Assembly (NCBI GenBank): GCA_963732695.1
Contig: CAVTAP010000025.1
Location: 372,001 to 436,000, forward strand
Length of the DNA: 64,000 bases
Direction of reading: 5' to 3'
DNA from: CADEDH01 sp963732695
GTDB lineage: Bacteria; Actinomycetota; Acidimicrobiia; Acidimicrobiales; SZUA-35
The notes beneath the pieces were generated by a model. The model saw only the letters and a list, made by a program, of their open reading frames with translations. It did no database searches and was not told where the DNA came from. Both the position numbers and the translations under genes were made by a program. Positions 49,653 through 56,730 of the stretch are shown here, one piece after another (positions within the stretch are counted from its first letter, which is position 1; every line of letters begins with the position of its first letter).

Positions 49653-50639
49653 ATGCCATCGTGGACGCTCACGCTCACGTTCGTGCTGCTGGCCTCGATC
49701 TGCTTCCTGGCCTGGGTGCTCGTGCGTTCCCAACGCCAGTACCTGCCGCTGGAGGGCGACGAGGGGGCCCACGAGCCCTCGCCCGCCCGCCGCCTGACCG
49801 GGGGTCGGATGGGGGGCCGTGTCGGCCTGGTGGCGGCCCGGCCCGGCCCGGCCGTGGCCCGACGTATCAGCGGCCCGCTCGATCCGATCACCGAAGCCCT
49901 GGAAGCCCGTATGGCGGCCCGGGTGCTGGCCACGGCCGATCGGGAGTCGCTGCCCGAGCCGGGCGGGCTGGCCCACATCTCGGCCACCGCCATCGCCGCC
50001 GCCACCCGGCTGACCCCCCGCAACTCGGCCGAGGCCCGGGCCGTCGACTCGTTGCGGGCGGCCATGGCCCAGGCCCTCCAGGGCCAGTTCGACACCGAGG
50101 TGCGGGCCGCCATCGACGCCGTCGAAGGCATCCAGGTGTGGCACGACATCCGCCGCCTGGCCGCCGATGGGCTCACCATCGCCCACCTGGCCGTCGCCCA
50201 CCGGGGCGTCTACGTGATCGACCCGGCGGTGCGGACGGCCAAGCTGTCGCTCGACGAGCACGACGTGTACATCGGGCGGGGCGCCGAGCGCACCGTCGAC
50301 CCCATGCTGGACGAGGTGCTGGAGAAGGTGGCGGCGGTGGCCGGGCTGGTGGAGCCGGCCCCGGTGCTGGGCGTGATCGTGCTGGAGGACCGCCTCACCC
50401 TGCCCCAGGAAGTTCGCTCGGGCGGGATGAAGGTGCGAGGGGTGCAGCTCACCACCCTGCCCCAGCTGCCGGACCGGCTGCTCACGGGATTGCCGCTGGC
50501 GGCCGCCCTCGACGTCGACGCCATCTGGGCCCGCCTGTTCGCCGCCTTCGTGCCCGCAGTCGACACCCCCGACCATCCCTTCGCCGCCCCCGTGGACCCG
50601 GCTGTGATGGTCCGCACCGAGGACGCCGCCCGAAACTAG
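49653..50639 (+). CDS. Membrane-anchored protein with degenerate NERD-like domain
   Basis: A protein of 328 residues. ATG at 49653 follows GGAGGTGACGC. One N-terminal hydrophobic helix (about 5-23) is followed by a basic, Pro-rich linker and a helical region. From about 150, QVWHDIRRLAADGLTIAHLA then VAHRGVYVIDPAVRTAKLS and a late GVIVLEDRLTLPQEV resemble NERD nuclease-related domains (I-D-H-x-VV ... G-V-F-x-I-E-x-K), but the catalytic Asp and ExK appear as Ala and DPA. The resemblance is from memory of the pattern, so the domain call is tentative. Transcription likely ends at the large palindrome overlapping its stop codon. Confidence 0.6.
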   Translation: MPSWTLTLTFVLLASICFLAWVLVRSQRQYLPLEGDEGAHEPSPARRLTGGRMGGRVGLVAARPGPAVARRISGPLDPITEALEARMAARVLATADRESLPEPGGLAHISATAIAAATRLTPRNSAEARAVDSLRAAMAQALQGQFDTEVRAAIDAVEGIQVWHDIRRLAADGLTIAHLAVAHRGVYVIDPAVRTAKLSLDEHDVYIGRGAERTVDPMLDEVLEKVAAVAGLVEPAPVLGVIVLEDRLTLPQEVRSGGMKVRGVQLTTLPQLPDRLLTGLPLAAALDVDAIWARLFAAFVPAVDTPDHPFAAPVDPAVMVRTEDAARN

Positions 50640-50675
50640 GAGCCTGAGCTACCGAATCGGTGGCTCAGGCTCCTA
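50637..50675 (+). terminator. Long palindrome overlapping a stop codon
   Basis: TAGGAGCCTGAGC (50637-50649, starting with the TAG stop) pairs with GCTCAGGCTCCTA (50663-50675); the inner TACCGA/TCGGTG bases extend the stem to about 17 bp with almost no loop. It lies between two plus-strand genes, 12 bases before the next start, and could terminate or sequester the following ribosome site. Confidence 0.65.
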
Positions 50676-50686
50676 AGTTCGGGGGG

Positions 50687-51358
50687 ATGATCAAGGTCCT
50701 GACCTGGTTCACCCGCAAGCCCGGGCTCGCCGTCGAGGAGTTCCGGACCTACTGGCGCCACGAGCACCCCAAGGTGGTGCTCAACCTGCCCGGCCTGCAG
50801 GCCTACAACCAGAACCACGTCACCGACGCCGGCTACGCCAAGGGTCGCCAGCCCTACGCCGACGGGGTGGCCGAGACCTGGTGGGACAGCCTCGACGCCC
50901 TGCAGGCCCACCGGGGCACGGCCGCCCTCGACGCGGTGATGGCCGACGAAGGTCACTTCATCGACCCCGACCGGCGCCACAGCCTGGTGGTGGAGGAGAA
51001 GGTGGTGGTCGACGGCCAGGCCGGACCGGGCGCCCTCAAGCAGATCACCTGGCTCACCCGCCGGCCCGACCTCACCCCCGAGCAGTGCCACACCCACTGG
51101 TGGGACAACCACGGCCCGCTGGGGGCCAAGGTGCCGGGCATGGTCCGCTACGTCCAGAACCATGTGCCGGCCCGGGCCTACCGCGACGGGCGCCAGCCCA
51201 TCCACGACGGTCTGGCCATCGTGCACCTGGCCAGCCTGGAGGCGGCCCGGACGGCGGCGACGTCGCCCGAGCTGGCCGCCACCAGGGCCGACGAGGCCAA
51301 CTTCCTCGACCTCGATCGCCTTCCGTTCGTGGTGGTCGACGAGATCCGGATCCTCTGA
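50687..51358 (+). CDS. Tandem EthD-domain protein
   Basis: A protein of 223 residues with two EthD-type ferredoxin-like (dimeric alpha/beta barrel) repeats: VLTWFTRKPGLAVEEFRTYW with HEHPKVV (1-100), and QITWLTRRPDLTPEQCHTHW with NHGPLGAKVPG (115-223). Each keeps the conserved H-x-P/H-GP motif. EthD proteins often assist P450 ether degradation or act as small cyclases/isomerases; function unknown. ATG at 50687 follows a G-run. An LLM oxidoreductase gene follows. Confidence 0.85.
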   Translation: MIKVLTWFTRKPGLAVEEFRTYWRHEHPKVVLNLPGLQAYNQNHVTDAGYAKGRQPYADGVAETWWDSLDALQAHRGTAALDAVMADEGHFIDPDRRHSLVVEEKVVVDGQAGPGALKQITWLTRRPDLTPEQCHTHWWDNHGPLGAKVPGMVRYVQNHVPARAYRDGRQPIHDGLAIVHLASLEAARTAATSPELAATRADEANFLDLDRLPFVVVDEIRIL

Positions 51359-51360
51359 GT

Positions 51361-51375
51361 GTCCCCTTCGGGGAC
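51361..51375 (+). terminator. Hairpin GTCCCC-TTC-GGGGAC
   Basis: A 6-bp GC stem with 3-base loop two bases beyond the EthD gene stop, followed by a CTAGAGTTCGCC stretch. It resembles the hairpin at 11121-11135 and probably ends or attenuates the EthD transcript before the LLM gene. Confidence 0.45.
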
Positions 51376-51423
51376 CTAGAGTTCGCCTACGGCGCACATC
51401 TCAGGCCAAGGGGGGGTAGCACG

Positions 51424-52317
51424 GTGCGGATCGGGATCTCGCTCTCGTCGTCGTTGGTGGGCGACACCCCGGCCCAGGTGGCCCGGTGGATGGTGGAGCG
51501 GGCCACGGCGGCCTACGCCGCCGGGCTGGCGTCGCTCAGCGTCGGCGACCACCACGCCGAGAACCGGTGGTACATGCAGAACACGCCGACGCTGGGCCGC
51601 CTCCTGGCCCACTGGCCCGACCGCCCGGCCGGCTGTCTGTTCCTCCTGCCGCTGTGGCACCCGATGCTGGTGGCCGAGCAGGTGGGCACGTTGGCGGCCA
51701 TGGTCGACGCCCCGTTCATCGTGCAGACGGGGATCGGGTCGGGTGAGGCCCAGTTCGCCACGATGGGGGCCAGCCTGCGGAGGCGGGGGGCCGACACCGA
51801 CGAGATCATCCGGGTGGTCCAGGCGCTGCTGGCGGGCGAGACGGTGGGGAGCGAGCGGCTGGGGATGGGGCCGGCCACGCTCGGGCTCCGGCCCACCCAG
51901 CCGGTGGAGTGGTGGATCGGTGGCCACGCCGAGGCCACCCTGCGCCGGGCCGCCACCATCGGCACCGCCTGGTACGCCGGGCCCGCCGCCACCACCGGGG
52001 AGTCGGAGCGGCTGCTGGCCGGTTACCGGGCCCAGTGCAGCCGGGCCGGCACCACGCCCCGGGCCATCGTGCGCCGTGACGTGCTCGTGCTCGACGACGG
52101 CGACCGGGCCCGGGCACGGGCCACGGCGATGGTGGAGCGGGGCTACCGGGGCCTGCAGATGCACCAGCTGATCGTGGGGAGCCGGGACGACGCCGCCGCC
52201 CAGCTCCAGCCCCTGGTCGACCTGGGTTACGACGACGTGATCGTCCGCTGCATGACCAACGACCAGAGCGAGGCCCTGGAGACGATCGAGCTCCTGGGCA
52301 CCCTCAACCCCCGCTGA
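51424..52317 (+). CDS. LLM-class flavin/F420 oxidoreductase
   Basis: A protein of 297 residues. VRIGISLSSSLVGDTPAQVA opens a luciferase-like barrel; AGLASLSVGDHHAENRW, FIVQTGIGSGEAQFATMGASL and WWIGGHAEATLRRAATIG are family blocks. GTG at 51424 follows AAGGGGGGG at good spacing. Substrate unknown. It ends two bases before a possible small convergent gene. Confidence 0.85.
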   Translation: MRIGISLSSSLVGDTPAQVARWMVERATAAYAAGLASLSVGDHHAENRWYMQNTPTLGRLLAHWPDRPAGCLFLLPLWHPMLVAEQVGTLAAMVDAPFIVQTGIGSGEAQFATMGASLRRRGADTDEIIRVVQALLAGETVGSERLGMGPATLGLRPTQPVEWWIGGHAEATLRRAATIGTAWYAGPAATTGESERLLAGYRAQCSRAGTTPRAIVRRDVLVLDDGDRARARATAMVERGYRGLQMHQLIVGSRDDAAAQLQPLVDLGYDDVIVRCMTNDQSEALETIELLGTLNPR

Positions 52318-52319
52318 GG

Positions 52320-52469
52320 TCAGCGGAGGCGGACCCGGCGGGCGAGCCGGGAGCCCTCCAGGCCGGAGCCGGCGGGGAAGCGGGGAAGACGGCTGACGAC
52401 GGCCACCGCGACTCCGCCCACGGCCAGCAGGGCCAGGCCGGTCGCCCACGACGGGACGCCGGGCCACAC
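52320..52469 (-). CDS. Possible small single-pass membrane protein (49 residues)
   Basis: From GTG 52469 the minus strand encodes VWPGVPSWATGLALLAVGGV, then AVAVVSRLPRF and an arginine-rich tail ending at TGA 52320. One hydrophobic helix (about 9-26) with basic C-terminus looks membrane-like. It occupies most of the 251-base gap between the LLM gene and the enoyl-CoA hydratase fusion; no clear ribosome site was seen. Reported as tentative. Confidence 0.25.
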   Translation of the reverse strand: MWPGVPSWATGLALLAVGGVAVAVVSRLPRFPAGSGLEGSRLARRVRLR

Positions 52470-52568
52470 CGAGCGCCGTTCGCGGATCCGATGGAGGGCG
52501 GCGAACGGGCCCTCGGTGCCGCCGCCGGCCTACGATCGGGCCGGATCGAACCAGCCAAGGAGGCAGTG

Positions 52569-54656
52569 GTGGCCGACGAAACCGGTGAGCAGCAGGACGA
52601 CCAGGTGGTGCTGGTGGACGTGGCCGACGGGATCGCCACCGTCACCCTCCACCGGCCCCAGATCCGCAACGCCATCAACGGCGCCCTGCGCCGCCAGTTG
52701 TGGGCCGCCCTGGAGCGGTTGGAAGCCGACGACGCCGTGTCGGTCATGATCCTCACCGGCACCGACCCCGCGTTCTGCGCCGGCCTCGACCTGAAGGAGC
52801 TGGGCGCCGGCCGCCAGCAGCTCGAGGGGCCCAGCCCCGAGGGCTCGGGCAGCACCTCGCCCTTCCCGGCCCGCACCAAGCCCCTGATCGGGGCGGTCAA
52901 CGGCCCCGCCATCACCGGTGGGTTCGAGCTCGCTCTGAACTGCGACTTCCTGATCGCCTCGGAGCGGGCGGCCTTCGCCGACACCCACGCCCGGGTGGGC
53001 GTGATGCCGGGGTGGGGGCTGTCGGCCCTGCTGGGCGACGCCGTCGGCTCCCGTCGGGCCCGCGAGATCTCGCTGTCGGGCAACTTCGTGTCGGCGGCCG
53101 AGGCGCTGGCCTGGGGCCTGGTGAACCGCGTGGTGCCCCACGACGAGCTGCTGCCCACGGTTCGGCGGATCGCGGCCGACATCGCCGCCAACGACCAGGT
53201 GGGGGTGCGGCGCATGCTCGCCACCTACGGCACCCAGGAGGAGGCCCGCCTGGCCGACGCCTGGCGCCTGGAGACCGAGGGCGCCCGGGCGTTCCGGCGC
53301 GACGTGCGGTTCTCCCCCGAGGAAGTGGAGGCCCGGCGCCGGGGCATCGTGGAGCGGGGCCGCACCCAGCTGGCTGAGCTCTGGCGCCGCACCTGCGGGA
53401 CGGGTGGGAGACTGCTGGCCATGGCCAGCGCCCACGTCACCGCCGACCCTGCCGCCGCCCTGATCGACGACCTGCTCGGGCCCCGCCCGTCGCTGGTGGT
53501 GGACCCCATCCTGGGGGCCATCGCCGCCCAGGCGGCGGACGCCGACCGCACCCGCACCGTCAGCCCCGAGGTGATCGCCGCGCTCAAGGCCAGCGACGTG
53601 GTGCGGCTCTCGGCGTCGGCCAACATCGGCGGGGTGGAGGCGTCGATCCTCCAGATCGGCCGGGAGCTGGAGGCCATCGCCGCCGCCTGCGCCTCCACGG
53701 CCTGGGTGATGTGGAACCACCTGTGCGTGTTCCACCTGGTGGTGGGCTGCCTGGGGCCCGACCACGCCAGCCGGCTGGCCGCCATGATGGCCAACGGCGA
53801 GACCGTGTGCTTTCCCGGCGGCGCCGGCACCGGGGTGACCGGGGTGATCGAGGGCGACCAGGTGCGGCTCAACGGTCGGGGCTCGTTCGGCTCCGGCGGC
53901 CGCTACGCCGACTGGACGGGCGTGGCCTTCGTGGTGGTCGACGGCGAGGGCAACCGGGTCCAGCCGCTCGATCTGCGGATGAGCGTGGCCCGTATCGACG
54001 ACCCGACGATCAAGATCGACCCCACCTGGGACGGCTCGGCCGTGCGGGCGTCGGCCACCGACGACATGTTCTACACCGGCACCCTGGTTCCGCTCGACCG
54101 GTGTGTGGCCTGGTACGGGGCCAACCGGGCCGAAGCTCTCCGGGAGGTCCCGGTGGTGGCCCCCCGGTACCGGGAGGACTGGGTGGGCCTGTCGGACCTG
54201 TGGCTGGCCTGGATGGGCGTGGGCCTGGTGCGGGCGGCGCTCACCGAGGCCGTCGCCGGATCGATCGGCCGCCGGGCCATCCTCGGTCGGGCCGTCCCCA
54301 GCCTGCCCCCGGTGCAGCTCAACCTGGGCCAGGCGACGGCTCTGGTGGCGTCGGCGGCGGCCACGGCCGAGGCCGGCTGCCGGCAGGTCGACGACCGCAT
54401 CGCCGCCGGTGTGGCCCCCACCGAGGCCGACTACCTTCGCCAGATGGCGCTGGCCACCTCGGCCCTCGACCAGCTCGACGAGGCCATGCGGCTCATCCTG
54501 CGGTCGGCGGGGGGCAACGGGCTGCGGGAGGGCGGAGTCTTCGAGCGCCGCTACCGGGACTTCCAGGCCATGCCGGTGCACATCAACGCCCACCGCGACC
54601 GGGTGCACCTCCGTCTCGGGCGCTTCGCCCTCGACGAGCCCCAGGACCCCTTCTAG
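52569..54656 (+). CDS. Enoyl-CoA hydratase / acyl-CoA-dehydrogenase-like (HsaA-type) fusion
   Basis: A protein of 695 residues from GTG 52569 (AAGGAGG upstream). Residues 1-275 form a crotonase-fold domain: CAGLDLKELG and NGPAITGGFELALNCDF (oxyanion holes) and GVMPGWGLSALLG. After a short linker, residues from about 285 form an acyl-CoA dehydrogenase-like flavin monooxygenase fold (HsaA/DszC group): SANIGGVEASILQIGRELEAIA, WVMWNHLCVFHLVVG and a C-terminal FERRYRDFQAMPVHINAHRD. No stop separates them. ATG at 53421, with GGGAG upstream, could start the second domain separately. Probable acyl-CoA or sterol-like catabolism. Confidence 0.85.
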   Translation: MADETGEQQDDQVVLVDVADGIATVTLHRPQIRNAINGALRRQLWAALERLEADDAVSVMILTGTDPAFCAGLDLKELGAGRQQLEGPSPEGSGSTSPFPARTKPLIGAVNGPAITGGFELALNCDFLIASERAAFADTHARVGVMPGWGLSALLGDAVGSRRAREISLSGNFVSAAEALAWGLVNRVVPHDELLPTVRRIAADIAANDQVGVRRMLATYGTQEEARLADAWRLETEGARAFRRDVRFSPEEVEARRRGIVERGRTQLAELWRRTCGTGGRLLAMASAHVTADPAAALIDDLLGPRPSLVVDPILGAIAAQAADADRTRTVSPEVIAALKASDVVRLSASANIGGVEASILQIGRELEAIAAACASTAWVMWNHLCVFHLVVGCLGPDHASRLAAMMANGETVCFPGGAGTGVTGVIEGDQVRLNGRGSFGSGGRYADWTGVAFVVVDGEGNRVQPLDLRMSVARIDDPTIKIDPTWDGSAVRASATDDMFYTGTLVPLDRCVAWYGANRAEALREVPVVAPRYREDWVGLSDLWLAWMGVGLVRAALTEAVAGSIGRRAILGRAVPSLPPVQLNLGQATALVASAAATAEAGCRQVDDRIAAGVAPTEADYLRQMALATSALDQLDEAMRLILRSAGGNGLREGGVFERRYRDFQAMPVHINAHRDRVHLRLGRFALDEPQDPF

Positions 54657-54687
54657 TGTCCCCGGCCTCCGGCCCGGCACTGAGCCC

Positions 54688-56082
54688 GTGACCGCCGACC
54701 GGTCGACGACCCCGACCCGTTCGCTGTCGCCCCTGGCGCTGGCCCTGGCCGCCACCGCCGGGGCCTACGGGTCGCTCGACTCGATGCTCAATGTGGCCTT
54801 CCCCGCCCTCATCGGCGACCTGGGGATGGCCGTGGTCGACATCCAGTGGCTGGTGGTGGCGTTCGTGCTGGCCTCGGGCGGCGCCCTCATCGGCGCCGGC
54901 CGGTTGGGCGACCTGCTGGGCCATCACCGCACGTTGAGCTGGGGCGGCCTGGCCAGCGCCGCCGGCCTGGCGCTGTGCGCCGCCGCCCCCGGACTACCGG
55001 TGCTGGTGGCGGGACGGGTGCTGCAGGGGCTGGGTACGGCGTTCGTGATGGCGTCGGCCCCGGCCCTGATCACGGCGTCGGCGGGGGAGGGGGGCCGGGG
55101 TCGGGCCCTGGGCCTGTTCCAGATGAGCGCGGCGGTGGGCCTGGCCCTCGGCCCGCTGGTGGCCAGCCCGCTGGTGGCGGTGCTGGGCTGGCGATCGGTG
55201 TTCTGGGTTCGGGCCCCGGTTGGCCTGGCCCTCGGGTTGCTGGCCCGCCGCCAGGCCCGCCACGCCCCGGCCGCCGGGCGGGTGTCGCTGGGCGGGCCGG
55301 CGCTGCTGGCCGCCACCCTGGCCACAGTGCTGGTGGCCCTGAACCTGAGCCTGCGCCTCGGGGTCAACGGGCCGGTGATGGGGTTGGCCCTGGTCGGCGC
55401 GGTGCTGGCCGTGGTGCTGACCCGACACCAGCGCCGGGCCGACGATCCCGTGATCGCCCTCGACCTGTTGCGCCGCCCGGCCTTCCTGTCGGCCAACCTG
55501 CTGGCCGTGACGGCCAACGGGGCCGCCTTCGTCGGCTGGCTGTTCGTGCCGACCTATCTGGTCGACGAGCTCGGCCGCTCCACCTTCACCGGCGGTGCGG
55601 TGCTGGCCGCCACCCCGGCGGCCACGGCCCTGGTGGCCCCCGTGGCCGGCCGGCTGTCGGACCGGTGGGGCCCCGCCGCCGTGGCCGCCGCCGGCCTGGT
55701 GGTGCTCACGGCCGGCCTGGCCATGGGAGGGCTGGTGGCCCCCACGGCCTCGGTGCCCGGCCTGGGCCTGGCCATGGCGCTGGTGGGGGTGGGGGTGGGG
55801 TTGTTCACCGTGCCCAACATGGCCTATGTGTTCGCCTCGCTCCCGGCCGACCGCCAGGGGGTGGCCGGCGGAGTGACCCAGACCATGCGGACGATGGGGA
55901 TCGTGGTGGGCGTCGGCCTGCTCAGCCGGTTCTTCGCCGCCCAGCAGGATCTGGGCTTCGGCCGGGACCTGGGGCGGACGTTCCTGGCGGCGGCCGCCGT
56001 CACCGGCGTGGGGGCGGCGGTCTCGGGCCTGCGGGCCTTGCTCCCCGGTGACCGGCGGGTGGCTGAGCCCAGGCCCGTGTGA
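54688..56082 (+). CDS. MFS exporter, DHA2 type
   Basis: A protein of 464 residues with about fourteen hydrophobic segments, as in drug:H+ antiporter-2 carriers. Motif C-like ALGPLVASPLVAVLGWRSVFW and the early FPALIGDLGMAVVDIQWLVVAFVL with GRLGDLLGHHRTL are DHA2 hallmarks. Substrate unknown. GTG at 54688 lies 31 bases after the fusion gene and may be co-transcribed. The copper operon begins 100 bases downstream. Confidence 0.85.
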   Translation: MTADRSTTPTRSLSPLALALAATAGAYGSLDSMLNVAFPALIGDLGMAVVDIQWLVVAFVLASGGALIGAGRLGDLLGHHRTLSWGGLASAAGLALCAAAPGLPVLVAGRVLQGLGTAFVMASAPALITASAGEGGRGRALGLFQMSAAVGLALGPLVASPLVAVLGWRSVFWVRAPVGLALGLLARRQARHAPAAGRVSLGGPALLAATLATVLVALNLSLRLGVNGPVMGLALVGAVLAVVLTRHQRRADDPVIALDLLRRPAFLSANLLAVTANGAAFVGWLFVPTYLVDELGRSTFTGGAVLAATPAATALVAPVAGRLSDRWGPAAVAAAGLVVLTAGLAMGGLVAPTASVPGLGLAMALVGVGVGLFTVPNMAYVFASLPADRQGVAGGVTQTMRTMGIVVGVGLLSRFFAAQQDLGFGRDLGRTFLAAAAVTGVGAAVSGLRALLPGDRRVAEPRPV

Positions 56083-56135
56083 CCCCGGGCGCCGGATCGG
56101 GACCTATGTCCCGTGCCTTTCGCCGACCTGTCGAG

Positions 56136-56157
56136 ATACCCTGAGGGGGTAGGGTAT
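56136..56157 (+). promoter_or_regulatory. CsoR operator (copper-responsive)
   Basis: ATACCC and GGGTAT arms flank a G-rich centre (TGAGGGGGTA), the classic pseudo-palindrome bound by apo-CsoR. It lies 26 bases upstream of the csoR start, so CsoR should repress its own operon until Cu(I) binds. Confidence 0.85.
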
Positions 56158-56182
56158 CGATCGAGCCCGGCAGGAGGAGCCC

Positions 56183-56521
56183 ATGGCGAACGAGCCAGAC
56201 GGCGGTACGGACAGCGATCCCGGACCGGCGCACCACCACCCGCCGGGCTACGCCAGCCACAAGCGGGACGTCCAGGCCCGGCTCCGCAAGATCGAGGGCC
56301 AGGTCCGCGGCTTGCAGCGCATGGTGGAGAACGACACGTACTGCATCGACGTCCTCACCCAGATCTCGTCCGTCACCAGGGCCCTCCAAGCCGTTAGCGT
56401 GGCCCTCCTGAGCGACCACATGCACCACTGTGTGGTCGACGCGGTGGCCGCCGGTGGGCCGGGAGGGACGGCCAGAGTCGACGAGGCGATGAAGGCAGTT
56501 GAAAGGCTGGTCCGATCGTGA
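56183..56521 (+). CDS. csoR: Copper-sensing repressor CsoR
   Basis: A protein of 112 residues, all-helical DUF156 repressor. Cu(I) ligands Cys54, His79 and Cys83 (DTYCIDVLTQI; SDHMHHCVVDAV) keep the Cys-x24-His-x3-Cys spacing of mycobacterial CsoR; RLRKIEGQVRGLQRMVEN is the DNA-binding helix. An N-terminal His/Pro-rich tail (AHHHPPG) is extra. ATG 56183 follows AGGAGGAG. Its stop overlaps the copZ start (GTGA). Confidence 0.95.
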   Translation: MANEPDGGTDSDPGPAHHHPPGYASHKRDVQARLRKIEGQVRGLQRMVENDTYCIDVLTQISSVTRALQAVSVALLSDHMHHCVVDAVAAGGPGGTARVDEAMKAVERLVRS

Positions 56522-56730
56522 GCACCGTCCGTTACGCCGTCCCCGGTATCTCCTGTGGCCATTGCGCCGCCGCCATCACCGGTGAGGTGTCCGCCGTCGC
56601 CGGGGTCACCTCGGTGGACGTCTCGGTTGACGACAAGGTCGTCACCGTTGCCGGTGACGCCCCCCGGGCGGCGGTGGAAGCCGCCATCGAGGAAGCCGGC
56701 TACGAGGTCAGCAGTGTCTCAGCAGGCTGA
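56518..56730 (+). CDS. copZ: Copper chaperone CopZ
   Basis: A protein of 70 residues with the HMA ferredoxin-like fold. The Cu(I) motif is Cys13-x-x-Cys16 in PGISCGHCAAAI; VEAAIEEAGYEV is the usual C-terminal helix. It delivers Cu(I) to CopA. GTG 56518 overlaps the csoR stop by four bases; the copA start lies inside its last codons. Confidence 0.93.
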   Translation: MSTVRYAVPGISCGHCAAAITGEVSAVAGVTSVDVSVDDKVVTVAGDAPRAAVEAAIEEAGYEVSSVSAG

